Shown piece after piece: positions 9,801-17,376 of a stretch of 38,062 nt of DNA (position 1 is the stretch's first letter; the number at the start of each line of letters is the position of its first letter). The translations under genes were made by a program, and so were the position numbers. Under the pieces are notes generated by a model. That model worked only from the letters and a program-made list of their open reading frames with translations. It searched no databases and was not told where the DNA came from. The DNA is from Zongyangia gallinarum. GTDB lineage: Bacteria; Bacillota; Clostridia; Oscillospirales; Ruminococcaceae. Location of the stretch: assembly GCA_904419315.1 (NCBI GenBank), contig CAJFQY010000015.1, forward strand, positions 1 to 38,062. The letters run 5' to 3'.

Positions 9801-11169
9801 ACTCTTTGGCCAATCTCACGTGTTTAAAGCTGGTACGATCTCCTCGGTAGCGGAAAAGACGGCCTATGGTTATGTGAAAAAATACCTGGAGGAGCGGGGG
9901 CAGATTGTCCACAAGGCGGAGGAGCTGCGTCTTGCCCAGGGCTGCACCGGGGTTAAACGGACCACCGGCCAGCATCCGGGAGGCATGGTGGTTGTGCCCA
10001 ATGAGTATGAAGTTTACGACTTCACACCGGTTCAGCATCCGGCGGATTCCACCGACTCGGACGTGGTTACCACCCACTTCGACTTCCATTCCCTCCATGA
10101 CACCATCCTCAAACTGGATATTCTGGGACACGATGTTCCCACCCTCTATAAGCATCTGGAGGACCTGACCGGCATCTCGGTGATGGATGTTCCCATGAAC
10201 GACCCGAAGGTATATAGCCTGTTTACCTCCCCGGAAGCTTTGGGGGTGACCTGCGAGGACATTGACTGCAATACAGGTTCCCTCTCTCTGCCAGAGATGG
10301 GTACCAACTTTGTCCGAGGTATGCTCATTGAATCCCAGCCCAAAACCTTTTCGGATCTGCTTCAGATTTCCGGGCTTTCCCATGGTACCGATGTGTGGCT
10401 GGGAAATGCCCAGGAACTCATTAAAAATAAGACCTGTACCATTTCGGAGGTCATAGGAACCCGTGACTCTATTATGGTCTATTTGATGCACAAGGGGCTG
10501 GAGCCCAATATGGCCTTTAAGATCATGGAGATCACCCGTAAGGGCAAGGCTCCCAAGCTGCTGACCAAGGAGCATATGGACGCCATGCGGGAGCACGGTG
10601 TGCCAGAATGGTATATCGATAGTTGTCTTAAGATTAAGTATATGTTCCCCAAGGCACATGCAGCGGCCTATGTTATCGCGGCTATCCGCTTAGGATGGTA
10701 CAAGGTATACCGCCCCCTGGAATATTATGCGGCTTTTTTCACCGTGCGAGGCGGGGACTTTGACGCCGAAAGCGCGGTCAAAGGCAGGGGACTTGTGAAG
10801 GTGCGGATGGATGAACTCAAAGCCAAAGGAAATGACCGCACCGCCAAGGAGGAAGACCAGCTTTCCACCTTGCAGGTTGTCAACGAGATGCTGGCCCGTG
10901 GGCTGGAATTTTTGCCGGTGGACCTGTATAAATCCGACGCCACACGCTATGTGCCGGAGGACGGAAAGATACGGCTTCCTTTCTGCGCCTTAAAGGGCTT
11001 GGGGGAAGCTGCCGCCAGGAGCCTACAGGAGGCTTCGCAGCAGGGCCCCTATATTTCAATGGATGAAGTCGGAATGCGTTCCGGCGTATCTAAGGCAGTG
11101 GTAGAACTGCTGAAAAGCGCAGGAGCTATGGGCGACCTGCCGGAGAGCAGCCAGACAACACTGTTTTAG
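6853..11169 (+). CDS. polC: DNA polymerase III alpha subunit, Gram-positive PolC type, TTG start
   Basis: Main replicative polymerase of low-GC Gram-positives. The 1438-residue product has the family order: N-terminal clamp-loader-binding region, an OB fold (about 220-325), a PHP domain (HCHT from His336) split by a DEDD proofreading exonuclease (FDIETTG with Asp427 and Glu429; late HNAPFD and DDAKVLADIF), a zinc ribbon from Cys910 (CPNC...CPVC), and the catalytic palm with PDIDLNF (Asp964, Asp966). The protein ends in QTTLF, a beta-clamp-binding pentapeptide. The TTG at 6853 follows AAGGGGAAG with correct spacing, 12 bases after ispG. It is the last gene of the operon, with a strong terminator right after. 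Confidence 0.97.
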   Translation: MAEKTFHQLFGAIIKGKIQNLPENAKVLNLHMDYSKRTLEIVGWFEQLMDRRVLCGVEKALEKPLAVNKVKIHTVYPKECFGPHCLPLIVEELRQRAVMVNGFFDDAQSQWEDGMLSISLAHGGYDFIRAANCEQKIREIVREMFSLEVKVKFEGVLSLDSESEAYKSAFAQVEQEEQIKAQERSKAVKEPPKKKKQKAAFDTEGLPFVEDSISVVLGKMIRQRPIPLSEVNMESGRVVVWGEIFSVEKRESRDGSKHIFSINFTDYTSSNTLKIIMDAKESDSVAALKAGQAIIVRGEAGYDKYDREVTIRPYDISTVQVQQRQDLAKEKRVELHCHTNMSAMDGITDAGTLVKRAFSWGHKALAITDHGVVQGFPDAMNAVNAIRAGGGEFKIIYGVEDYFVNDMVAAVSGQCDDPIDDCYVVFDIETTGLSAKSDRITEIGAVKVKKGEIVDTFNTFVNPERPIPPKITELTGITDEMVKDAPSEKEAVKAFLDFSQGRALIAHNAPFDTGFIRVAADRHHLDFSNASIDTVPIVRTLYPEMKNHKLNTVASYLKLPPFNHHRACDDAKVLADIFVIVAQKLQEDYQVEKISQINTALGGGDPKKLPSYHQILLVKNLTGLKNLYRLVSLGHLNYFYKRPRIPKSELVKYREGLIVGSACEAGELYRAALGGKSFGELCNIAKFYDYIEIQPLGNNAFMLRDGMVGSEEELKDLNRLLIRVADKVHRPVVATGDVHFLDPKDAKFRAVLMAGQGFKDADQQAPLYLKTTDEMLEEFAYLGKEKAYEIVVKNPNKIAAMIEDIKPIPDGTYTPTIEGAEEDLQRITWNRAKEIYGDDLPEIVKNRLDRELGSIIKHGFSVLYIIAQKLVAKSESDGYLVGSRGSVGSSFVATMAGISEVNPLPPHYVCPNCKHSEFITDGSVGSGFDLPSKKCPVCGADYKQDGHDIPFETFLGFNGDKAPDIDLNFSGEYQSNAHKYTEELFGQSHVFKAGTISSVAEKTAYGYVKKYLEERGQIVHKAEELRLAQGCTGVKRTTGQHPGGMVVVPNEYEVYDFTPVQHPADSTDSDVVTTHFDFHSLHDTILKLDILGHDVPTLYKHLEDLTGISVMDVPMNDPKVYSLFTSPEALGVTCEDIDCNTGSLSLPEMGTNFVRGMLIESQPKTFSDLLQISGLSHGTDVWLGNAQELIKNKTCTISEVIGTRDSIMVYLMHKGLEPNMAFKIMEITRKGKAPKLLTKEHMDAMREHGVPEWYIDSCLKIKYMFPKAHAAAYVIAAIRLGWYKVYRPLEYYAAFFTVRGGDFDAESAVKGRGLVKVRMDELKAKGNDRTAKEEDQLSTLQVVNEMLARGLEFLPVDLYKSDATRYVPEDGKIRLPFCALKGLGEAAARSLQEASQQGPYISMDEVGMRSGVSKAVVELLKSAGAMGDLPESSQTTLF

Positions 11170-11181
11170 GAATGTTTTTTC

Positions 11182-11223
11182 AAAATCCCCATGCCGATGG
11201 TCAAAAGGCATGGGGATTTTTGT
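11182..11223 (+). terminator. Intrinsic terminator after polC
   Basis: AAAATCCCCATGCC (11182-11195) pairs perfectly with GGCATGGGGATTTT (11207-11220) around an 11-base loop and runs into a T-tract, closing the pyrH-polC operon. Confidence 0.9.
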
Positions 11224-11343
11224 AATATTTGGCTGTGATTTAAGCGGGATCAACAAACATTACAAAATAAATGGTGATATGTTGGTTATATCGCTATTTT
11301 TTGAGAAAAAAATCAAAAGATACCCCCTAAAATGGGTGACTTG

Positions 11344-11357
11344 TGGTAAAATATAAT
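11344..11357 (+). promoter_or_regulatory. Probable -10 region of the sugar isomerase/kinase operon
   Basis: An extended -10 TGGTAAAAT (11344-11352) overlaps a TATAAT (11352-11357). No good -35 box stands at 16-18 bases, which would fit an extended -10 or activator-dependent promoter. The start codon is about 27 bases downstream. Confidence 0.4.
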
Positions 11358-11383
11358 AGAAAATATTGAAGGAGTGAAGCTTT

Positions 11384-12304
11384 TTGAAATACGCAACCAG
11401 AGTCAATTCTTTTCTTCGGGATAAGATTTCCGTGTTGGAAGCGGTCAAACGCATTGCTTCCGTAGATGGCGTGGATTATGTTGATCTCAACTATCCCGAG
11501 CATTTTAAGGAGTTCACTCCGGCCCAGGTCAAGGCGGAGATGGACAAATATGGGCTCAAGCTCAACGCCATTAATATGCGCTTTCGCGATATTTATTTAA
11601 ACGGTGAGTTCGGAAATGCCAATGCCGAAATCTCCAGAAAGGCCGTTTCCCTGTGCAAGGAAGCGGTGAAGGTCTGCAAAGAGATGAATGGCGCTCAGAT
11701 CATTGTTTGGCTGGGCTTTGATGGATTCGATTATTCCTTCCAGATGGATTATGTAAAGGCGTGGAATCAGGCTGTGGCTTGTTTTAAAGAAATCTGCGAT
11801 GATACGGACCTTCCCATCAGCATTGAATATAAGCCCTATGAAGAGCGGGTGCACGCTATGATTGACAGCTTTGGCACCACCATGTACATGCTCCAGGCGG
11901 TGAACAAAAAGAATCTGGGCGTTACGCTGGATTTCTGCCATATGCTGATGAAAAGCGAAAATCCGGCATTTGCCGCGGCACTCCTGTTGGAAAAAGGGCT
12001 GCTCTATAACGTGCACCTTAACGACGGAGAGGGACGTACCGATGACGGCCTGATGGTGGGTTCGGTGAACCTGTGGAAATCCCTGGAGTTTATGTATTAC
12101 CTTAAAAAATATGATTTTCAGGGCGCGATCTATTTTGATACCTTCCCCAAACGGGAACCTGCGGTGGAAGAATGCGCATCTAACATCGCCATGTGCCGGA
12201 AGCTGGAGGAAATGGTGGACAGAATTGGACTTGCGGAGATGGAAAGGGTCATTTCTGCCAACAGCGCCATTGAAGTGCAAAAAATGTACATGAAGCTTCT
12301 CTAA
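11384..12304 (+). CDS. TIM-barrel sugar isomerase/epimerase-like protein, TTG start
   Basis: The 306-residue protein belongs to the xylose isomerase-like/AP endonuclease 2 superfamily, whose members interconvert ketoses or aldoses with a divalent metal. Supporting blocks are VDYVDLNYPEHF near the N-terminus, SIEYKPYEER with the likely metal ligand Glu, VTLDFCHMLM with Asp and His, and VHLNDGEG towards the C-terminus. The substrate cannot be read. The TTG start follows GAAGGAG by 9 bases. It lies 19 bases before a PfkB kinase and near a ROK regulator, so a role in catabolism of a sugar, with isomerisation before phosphorylation, is a reasonable inference. No transporter lies alongside. Confidence 0.8.
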   Translation: MKYATRVNSFLRDKISVLEAVKRIASVDGVDYVDLNYPEHFKEFTPAQVKAEMDKYGLKLNAINMRFRDIYLNGEFGNANAEISRKAVSLCKEAVKVCKEMNGAQIIVWLGFDGFDYSFQMDYVKAWNQAVACFKEICDDTDLPISIEYKPYEERVHAMIDSFGTTMYMLQAVNKKNLGVTLDFCHMLMKSENPAFAAALLLEKGLLYNVHLNDGEGRTDDGLMVGSVNLWKSLEFMYYLKKYDFQGAIYFDTFPKREPAVEECASNIAMCRKLEEMVDRIGLAEMERVISANSAIEVQKMYMKLL

Positions 12305-12323
12305 AATGGGAAGGAGATAAGAA

Positions 12324-13232
12324 ATGAAAGAAAAATATATTGTTGTCATCGGCAGCATGAATTATGATGTACTCTTTAAGCAGCAGCGCCTTCCCATGAA
12401 GGGGGAAACCTATACGGCGGACAGCGTCTCCTTCTGCGGCGGAGGCAAGGGCGCCAATCAGGCGGTGCAGTGTGCAAAGCTGGGAATAAAAACCTATATG
12501 GTGGCCAAAACAGGGGAGGATTCCTTTGGGGATTTTCTCCGGTCGGAGCTGGTTAAATATGGCGTGGATACCACCTATGTGGGAAAAAGTGAGCGGACGA
12601 CGGGATATGCGTCGGTCAATGCGCTGACAGACGGGTCGGTATATGCGACCATTACAGAAGGAGCCAATGGTGACTTTATCCCTGCGGATATTGACCGGCT
12701 GGATGATCTGATTAAAAACAGTGCCGCCATTGTCCTGCAGTTGGAAATTCCGGTACCTGTGGTGGAATATATCATCGAAAAGGCTACTTCTTTTGGGGTT
12801 TATATCCTGCTCAATGCGGCGCCGGCCAAGCCGATCCGGCCGGAGATTCTAAAGAAAGTAGACTGCCTGGTGGTCAATGAGCCTGAATCCACCTTTTATG
12901 CAGGTGTCACCATCAGCGATAAAGCGTCGGCGGAGGCCAACTATCAGCAGCTCCTTTCCAAGGTGAAGGATACCTTGGTTATTACCTTGGGCAAATATGG
13001 AAGCTTGCTCTGCGAACAAGCGGGAACCACCTATTTTCCAGCAGATCATTCGGTGAAGGTAGTGGAAACCACGGGGGCGGGGGACTCTTATATCGGCGCC
13101 TTTGCCGTACAGAAGGTGTTGGGAAAAGACAATAAGGAGGCTTGTGCCTATGCAAGCCGGGTCTCCCAGGTTACCGTGACAAAAATCGGAGCACAGCCGG
13201 CAATGCCCACATTGGCGGAAATGGGAGAATAA
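12324..13232 (+). CDS. PfkB-family carbohydrate kinase, ribokinase-like
   Basis: ATP-dependent sugar kinase of 302 residues. It shows the N-terminal VVIGSMNYDVLF strand, the substrate motif GGGKGANQAVQCAKLG, the LVVNEPE element that leads to the nucleotide site, and the C-terminal catalytic signature ETTGAGDSYIGAFA with the base Asp. The motif mix is closest to ribokinase, but the substrate may be another pentose or ketose. The ATG at 12324 follows AAGGAG. It is translated with the preceding isomerase gene (19-base gap) and ends shortly before a terminator. Confidence 0.85.
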   Translation: MKEKYIVVIGSMNYDVLFKQQRLPMKGETYTADSVSFCGGGKGANQAVQCAKLGIKTYMVAKTGEDSFGDFLRSELVKYGVDTTYVGKSERTTGYASVNALTDGSVYATITEGANGDFIPADIDRLDDLIKNSAAIVLQLEIPVPVVEYIIEKATSFGVYILLNAAPAKPIRPEILKKVDCLVVNEPESTFYAGVTISDKASAEANYQQLLSKVKDTLVITLGKYGSLLCEQAGTTYFPADHSVKVVETTGAGDSYIGAFAVQKVLGKDNKEACAYASRVSQVTVTKIGAQPAMPTLAEMGE

Positions 13233-13248
13233 CCAGTGATTTTTTTCA

Positions 13249-13278
13249 GGCGGCCAGATTGATTGGCTGCCTTTTTTT
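13249..13278 (+). terminator. Intrinsic terminator after the PfkB kinase
   Basis: GGCGGCCA (13249-13256) pairs with TGGCTGCC (13264-13271, one G-U pair) around a 7-base loop, followed by seven T's. Confidence 0.85.
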
Positions 13279-13330
13279 GCGTTTTTTATTTTTTATAGGA
13301 AACTGATAAAAAAACTAAAAAAAATAATGA

Positions 13331-13359
13331 TTGTTTTGTCGAAATAAATATGGTATGAT
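13331..13359 (+). promoter_or_regulatory. Sigma-A promoter of the ROK regulator gene
   Basis: TTGTTT (13331-13336) and TATGAT (13354-13359) are 17 bases apart and the -10 box has a TGG extension. The GTG start lies 35 bases downstream. Confidence 0.65.
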
Positions 13360-13393
13360 ATAGAATGGAATGTTATAAAATGGGGGTCTTGGG

Positions 13394-14557
13394 GTGAAAG
13401 GTGTAAACCATCAGAACATGAATGGGACCAACAAGTTCCTGCTGTTAAAAATGATCGCAACACAAGGGCCGATTTCCAGAATTAGCTTAAGCGAAAAAAC
13501 TGGTCTGAGTAAAATGACAGTAACGGCTCTGGTCAATGAATATATAGAGAAGGGCATTGTCTATGAGTGCGGGCTCTCCCAGAATCAGGGCTCATCGGGT
13601 CGCCGCCCCATCCTGCTTGATATTGTAGCAGATTCTCAACTGACCTTGGGAGTCAACATTGGACGTGACAATGTCCGGGCCGGTATTATTGATCTCCGAG
13701 GGAATGTCCTAGTATCCAACAATTTTGCTATGGGGCATATTAACAACGCCGATGATTTTATGAAAGCGCTGTTTGTGTTGTGTGATTCTATCCTTAAAAC
13801 TAGTGGATCTCCCAAGATATGGGGGATCGGCGTATCCACGATAGGGCCTATTTCGGAAAGTAAAGGGGTCATCTATTCACCGCCGGCTTTTTATGGCATT
13901 CATGACGTACCCATCGTAGAAAAATTTAAGGAACGGTACCATCTTCCCGTCTATTTAGCAGAGGATACCAAGGTCTCCGCTTTGACCGAGATGTATTTAG
14001 GCAACGCGCAGAATTACGATCATTTCTTTTTTGTGGATATCAAGCCCGGAGTGGGTGGGGCCATGATTGTAGACCGCAAACTCTATGGGGGAGCATCCGG
14101 TATGGCGGGCAGCTTTGGCCATTATATTGTGGAACCGGATGGGATTCCCTGTGAATGTGGGCAGAAAGGTTGCTTGGAACGGTATTGTAGCACCCGCGCG
14201 ATCCTTCGCTGGGCCAAAGACAATGGCGCGGATCCATCCTTGACATGGCTCAGCTTTTTGGATAAAGTTGCCGGCGGCGATGAAATCTGTCTGAAGGCGG
14301 TGAAACGCCTTTGCCATTACCTGGCCATTGGTGTAACCAATATCATTGCCTTTTTCGATCCTCAGTGCATTTTTATCGGTGGTGACCTTTGGACGATTCA
14401 GGATATGGTGGTAGAAGGCGTACGCAATGAGGTAATGAATCACCTTTGGGCCAGTGATGTTCGGCCTAAAATTGACATTCTTGCCTCCCGATTTTTAAAT
14501 AATGCCGACTTTATTGGTACGGCTGCATTAGTTATGGAAAATAATTTAAGGGCGTAA
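13394..14557 (+). CDS. ROK-family transcriptional repressor, GTG start
   Basis: The 387-residue protein joins an N-terminal winged helix-turn-helix (about 10-70, ISRISLSEKTGLSKMTVTAL) to a sugar-kinase-fold ROK domain. The ROK part shows LGVNIGRDNVRAGIIDLRG, the zinc motif of the family (GHYIVEP then CECGQKGCLE) and a C-terminal region typical of NagC/XylR-type regulators. The start is GTG at 13394, with GGGGG a few bases upstream. It has its own promoter and a shared terminator. The gene directly follows the isomerase/kinase pair, so it probably represses that operon in response to a sugar; this is inference from position. Confidence 0.88.
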   Translation: MKGVNHQNMNGTNKFLLLKMIATQGPISRISLSEKTGLSKMTVTALVNEYIEKGIVYECGLSQNQGSSGRRPILLDIVADSQLTLGVNIGRDNVRAGIIDLRGNVLVSNNFAMGHINNADDFMKALFVLCDSILKTSGSPKIWGIGVSTIGPISESKGVIYSPPAFYGIHDVPIVEKFKERYHLPVYLAEDTKVSALTEMYLGNAQNYDHFFFVDIKPGVGGAMIVDRKLYGGASGMAGSFGHYIVEPDGIPCECGQKGCLERYCSTRAILRWAKDNGADPSLTWLSFLDKVAGGDEICLKAVKRLCHYLAIGVTNIIAFFDPQCIFIGGDLWTIQDMVVEGVRNEVMNHLWASDVRPKIDILASRFLNNADFIGTAALVMENNLRA

Positions 14558-14561
14558 AGCT

Positions 14562-14604
14562 GGATATAAAAAAACAGCCGCAATTGCGGCTGTTTTTTAT
14601 ATCC
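14562..14604. terminator. Bidirectional intrinsic terminator
   Basis: GGATAT, an A-run and CAGCCGC pair with GCGGCTG, a T-run and ATATCC around an AATT loop, with one bulged base. A-tract on one side and T-tract on the other serve both the ROK gene (+) and the sulfhydrylase gene (-). Confidence 0.9.
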
Positions 14605-14616
14605 AAAGTAAAATTT

Positions 14617-15882
14617 TTATGCTTGCGCCAAAGCTTGGCTGACATCTTCGATGATATCATCGATATTCTCGATGCCAACAGAAAGCCGAATGAGACCTGG
14701 AGTGATACCAGCCCCCACCAACTGTTCATCGGTGAGCTGCCGGTGGGTAGAGCTAGCGGGATGGAGAACACAGGTGCGGGCGTCGGCGACATGAACTGCA
14801 AGAGAAGCAAGTTTGAGGCTGTCAATAAAGCGGATAGCGTTTTCACGGCTGCCTTTGATGGAGAAGGAGATGACGCCGCTGCAACCCTTGGGAAGATATT
14901 TTTGTGCTAGGGCATGGTATGGATCACTTTCCAGAGCGGGATAGTTGACAAACTCTACCTTCTCAGAGGCGCCTAGGAAGCGGGCAACCTTCTCCGCGTT
15001 TTCGCAATGCCGCTCCATCCGCAGATGCAGGGTTTCCAGACCCAAGTTGGTGAGAAACGCAGCGTTGGCGCTGGGATAGGCACCCAGGTCACGCATGAGC
15101 TGTACCCGTGCCTTGGTAATATAGGCCAATTTTCCAAAATCTTTGACGTACGAAACGCCATGATAAGATTCATCCGGCTCAACCAGAGCGGGAAATTTGC
15201 CGTTTTCCCAGTCAAATTTGCCGCTGTCTACAATGGCGCCGCCTACCTGGATCGCATGTCCATCCATATATTTGGTGGTGGAGTGAACAACGATATCTGC
15301 GCCATATTCAAAAGGACGGCAGAGAATGGGAGTGGCAAAGGTATTATCCACAATGAGAGGAACCTTATTTTTGTGAGCAATGTTTGCAAATTTTTCGATA
15401 TCCAACACTGCAATTGCGGGGTTGGCGATGGTTTCACCAAAAAGTGCTTTGGTATTCGGACGGAAAGCCTTTTGAATTTCTTCCTCAGATGCGTCGGCAT
15501 CTACAAAGGTGACATCAATTCCCAGCTTTTTGAGGGTGACGCCAAACAGATTAACGGTACCGCCGTAGATGGTGGAAGCGCTGACAAAATGATCTCCTTC
15601 ACCTAAGATGTTGAGAAGCGCAATCATGTTAGCCGCTTGTCCAGAAGTAGTGCACAAGGCACCAACGCCACCTTCCAGCGCTGCGATTTTCTGTTCCACG
15701 GCGTCTACAGTGGGATTGGAAATTCGGGAATACATATGTCCCGGAGCAGTTAAGTCAAAGAGTTTGCCCACGAATTCGGTAGAATCGTAATCATAAGTGG
15801 TACTTTGATAGATCGGGAGAACGTGGGTTTCTCCATTTTTTGGCTCATAGCCAGCATGTAAGCATTGGGTTTCAATTTTCAT
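14617..15882 (-). CDS. O-acetylhomoserine sulfhydrylase (aminocarboxypropyltransferase)
   Basis: PLP enzyme of the Cys/Met metabolism family that makes homocysteine from O-acetylhomoserine and sulfide, in direct-sulfhydrylation methionine synthesis. The 421-residue length fits this branch, which is longer than cystathionine gamma-synthase. Seen are YSRISNPTVDAVEQKIAALEGG, the cofactor loop TTSGQAAN (about 78-85), DNTFATP and the Schiff-base lysine Lys204 in HSTTKYMDGH. The ATG follows AGGAGG at 7-base spacing. It is a single-gene unit with its own promoter at 16026-16054, a leader of about 135 bases and a bidirectional terminator. Confidence 0.93.
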   Translation of the reverse strand: MKIETQCLHAGYEPKNGETHVLPIYQSTTYDYDSTEFVGKLFDLTAPGHMYSRISNPTVDAVEQKIAALEGGVGALCTTSGQAANMIALLNILGEGDHFVSASTIYGGTVNLFGVTLKKLGIDVTFVDADASEEEIQKAFRPNTKALFGETIANPAIAVLDIEKFANIAHKNKVPLIVDNTFATPILCRPFEYGADIVVHSTTKYMDGHAIQVGGAIVDSGKFDWENGKFPALVEPDESYHGVSYVKDFGKLAYITKARVQLMRDLGAYPSANAAFLTNLGLETLHLRMERHCENAEKVARFLGASEKVEFVNYPALESDPYHALAQKYLPKGCSGVISFSIKGSRENAIRFIDSLKLASLAVHVADARTCVLHPASSTHRQLTDEQLVGAGITPGLIRLSVGIENIDDIIEDVSQALAQA

Positions 15883-15883
15883 G

Positions 15884-15964
15884 CTATAACCTCCTATTCA
15901 GAATCAGTGGGGCCGCCAGATTCCAGAACGTCTGCGTGAAATTTCCTAGCGGCGGGAGTAGCAA
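15884..15964 (-). other. Candidate leader ORF (26 codons, TTG start) coupled to the sulfhydrylase gene
   Basis: Within the long leader, a minus-strand frame opens at TTG (15964) and ends with TAG one base before the ATG of the sulfhydrylase gene (TAGCATG), reading through its AGGAGG site. The hypothetical peptide starts MLLPPLGNFTQTFWN and ends LILNRRL. The upstream ribosome site is poor, so coding status is uncertain. The leader also holds potential stems, including CCGCC pairing with GGCGG. It does not match the SAM-I or T-box consensus that I can recognise. Confidence 0.25.
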
Positions 15965-16025
15965 AGAGATTTATCCCAAAAATCTAAGAATTTCGAAGCC
16001 CAGAGAATCTTCGTGGCTGACCTTT

Positions 16026-16054
16026 ATTGTAGCATAGTTGAAGCCAAACGGCAA
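16026..16054 (-). promoter_or_regulatory. Sigma-A promoter of the sulfhydrylase gene
   Basis: On the minus strand TTGCCG (16054-16049) and TACAAT (16031-16026) are 17 bases apart. The start codon is about 140 bases further, leaving a long leader. Confidence 0.7.
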
Positions 16055-16068
16055 TGGTGGTTTATGCA

Positions 16069-16106
16069 GCAAGGGGACGCTGCCTTTTAAGGCAGTGCCC
16101 CCTTGC
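16069..16106. repeat. Strong hairpin downstream of the alcohol dehydrogenase gene
   Basis: GCAAGGGG (16069-16076) pairs with CCCCTTGC (16099-16106) and inner CTGCCTT pairs with AAGGCAG, with a small internal loop. No T-tract follows on either strand. It lies 35 bases after the dehydrogenase stop and may end or stabilise that transcript. Confidence 0.6.
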
Positions 16107-16141
16107 AAGATTATGAAAAAGAAGAAGAGGAGAAAAAGCAT

Positions 16142-17311
16142 TTAGAAGGTGACATCTTCGCCGGTAAAGGCACAGGTGAGAACTTTCTTCATGTTCTCCA
16201 CATCGATGGGCCTTGGATTGGAAGCAGTGCAAGGATCGCCCACGGCGTTCTTTGCAATGGCATCTGCATGTGCATTGAAGACTTCTTCGGTTACACCGTT
16301 TTCCTTGTAGGTCTGATGGATGTTGAGTTTCTTGTTCAGTTCCTTAATAGAATCAACCAGAGCGTTGGTCAACTGCTTATCGGTGGCACCCGGCAGTCCA
16401 ATGGCGCGGGCGATATCAGCGTACCGGTCCATGCAGGTTCTGGAGTTGTACTGGATGACATAGGGCAACAAAATTGCATTGCAGCAGCCATGAGGAATAT
16501 GGAAAACAGCGCCGGTCTTATGGGCCAGGCTGTGGGCAATTCCCAACAGAGCATTGGAGAAGGCCATGCCAGCCAGGCACTGTGCAATGTGCATCTTGCC
16601 CCGTGCGTCTTTGTCGCCGTTATAGGAATCGACAAGGCTATCATAGATATCAGAAATCGCTTTCAATGCCAGAGGATCGGAGAAATCCGAACGGGCAGTT
16701 GCTACATAGGCCTCAATGGCGTGGGTCAGAGCATCCATACCTGTGTGTGCGGTCAGCTTCTTCGGCATGGTCAAGGGGATATCGGTGTCGAGAATAGCAA
16801 TATCCGGTGTGATCTCAAAATCAGCCAGAGGATATTTGATGTCGGTGGAATAGTCGGTAATTACAGAGAAGGCTGTTACCTCAGAAGCAGTGCCAGAAGT
16901 GGAGGGGATAGCCACAAAAATAGCCTTTTGTCTCAGTTTTGGCATGGTAAAGGGATCTTTGATGTCATCGAAGGTTTTTTCAGGATATTCATAGAAAACC
17001 CACATTGCCTTTGCAGCATCGATCGGAGAACCGCCGCCGATAGCAACAATAACATCTGGCTCAAAAGCGCGCATAGCTTCTGCGCCCTTAAATACAGTTT
17101 CAATGGAGGGATCGGGCTCAACGCCTTCAAATAACTGGACCTCCATACCATTATCTTTCAGAACCTGTTCAGTTTTCTGCAGGAAGCCTCCCCGCTTCAT
17201 GGAACTGCCGCCTGTGATAATCATTGCCTTTTTATGGCCTTTCAGGTTTTTCAGTTCTTCAATTGCGTGTTCGCCAAAATAGATGTCTCTTGGTAAAGTA
17301 AAGCGTGCCAT
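16142..17311 (-). CDS. Iron-containing (type III) alcohol dehydrogenase
   Basis: NAD(P)H-dependent dehydrogenase of 389 residues, probably reducing an aldehyde to an alcohol to reoxidise NADH during fermentation. It shows the dinucleotide loop GGGSPIDAAKAMW, PSTSGTASEVTAFSV, and the metal-binding region AHTGMDALTHAIEAYV with later HSLAHKTG and FHIPHGCCNA, whose Asp and His residues bind iron. The ATG at 17311 is fixed by AGGAGG seven bases upstream; an in-frame extension of 18 codons runs through the promoter region. The promoter at 17377-17406 and a Rex-type operator at 17344-17361 suggest control by the NADH/NAD ratio. The exact alcohol is unknown. Confidence 0.93.
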   Translation of the reverse strand: MARFTLPRDIYFGEHAIEELKNLKGHKKAMIITGGSSMKRGGFLQKTEQVLKDNGMEVQLFEGVEPDPSIETVFKGAEAMRAFEPDVIVAIGGGSPIDAAKAMWVFYEYPEKTFDDIKDPFTMPKLRQKAIFVAIPSTSGTASEVTAFSVITDYSTDIKYPLADFEITPDIAILDTDIPLTMPKKLTAHTGMDALTHAIEAYVATARSDFSDPLALKAISDIYDSLVDSYNGDKDARGKMHIAQCLAGMAFSNALLGIAHSLAHKTGAVFHIPHGCCNAILLPYVIQYNSRTCMDRYADIARAIGLPGATDKQLTNALVDSIKELNKKLNIHQTYKENGVTEEVFNAHADAIAKNAVGDPCTASNPRPIDVENMKKVLTCAFTGEDVTF

Positions 17312-17343
17312 GATTGATACCTCCTGATAGATCAATAAATTGC

Positions 17344-17361
17344 TTGTTAAATAACTAACAA
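17344..17361. promoter_or_regulatory. Rex-type redox operator
   Basis: TTGTTAAATAACTAACAA is a near-perfect dyad matching the TTGTTAA-N4-TTAACAA consensus of the redox repressor Rex at 13 of 14 arm positions. It lies just after the predicted transcription start of the alcohol dehydrogenase gene, where a bound repressor would block transcription. Confidence 0.75.
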
Positions 17362-17376
17362 TCATTTTCTGCCTTT

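Noticed and set aside
9715..10659. A 314-codon open frame on the minus strand inside polC
   Set aside because: It lies wholly opposite strongly conserved PolC catalytic sequence, has no ribosome site and its translation shows no family features; it is a shadow of polC codon bias.
15883..16025. SAM-I riboswitch or T-box in the sulfhydrylase leader
   Set aside because: I looked for the SAM-I core and the T-box AGGGTGGAACCGCG-type sequence and found neither.
16103..17134. A 343-codon plus-strand frame opposite the alcohol dehydrogenase gene
   Set aside because: The minus-strand frame has clear dehydrogenase motifs and AGGAGG; the plus-strand frame resembles no family and only mirrors it.
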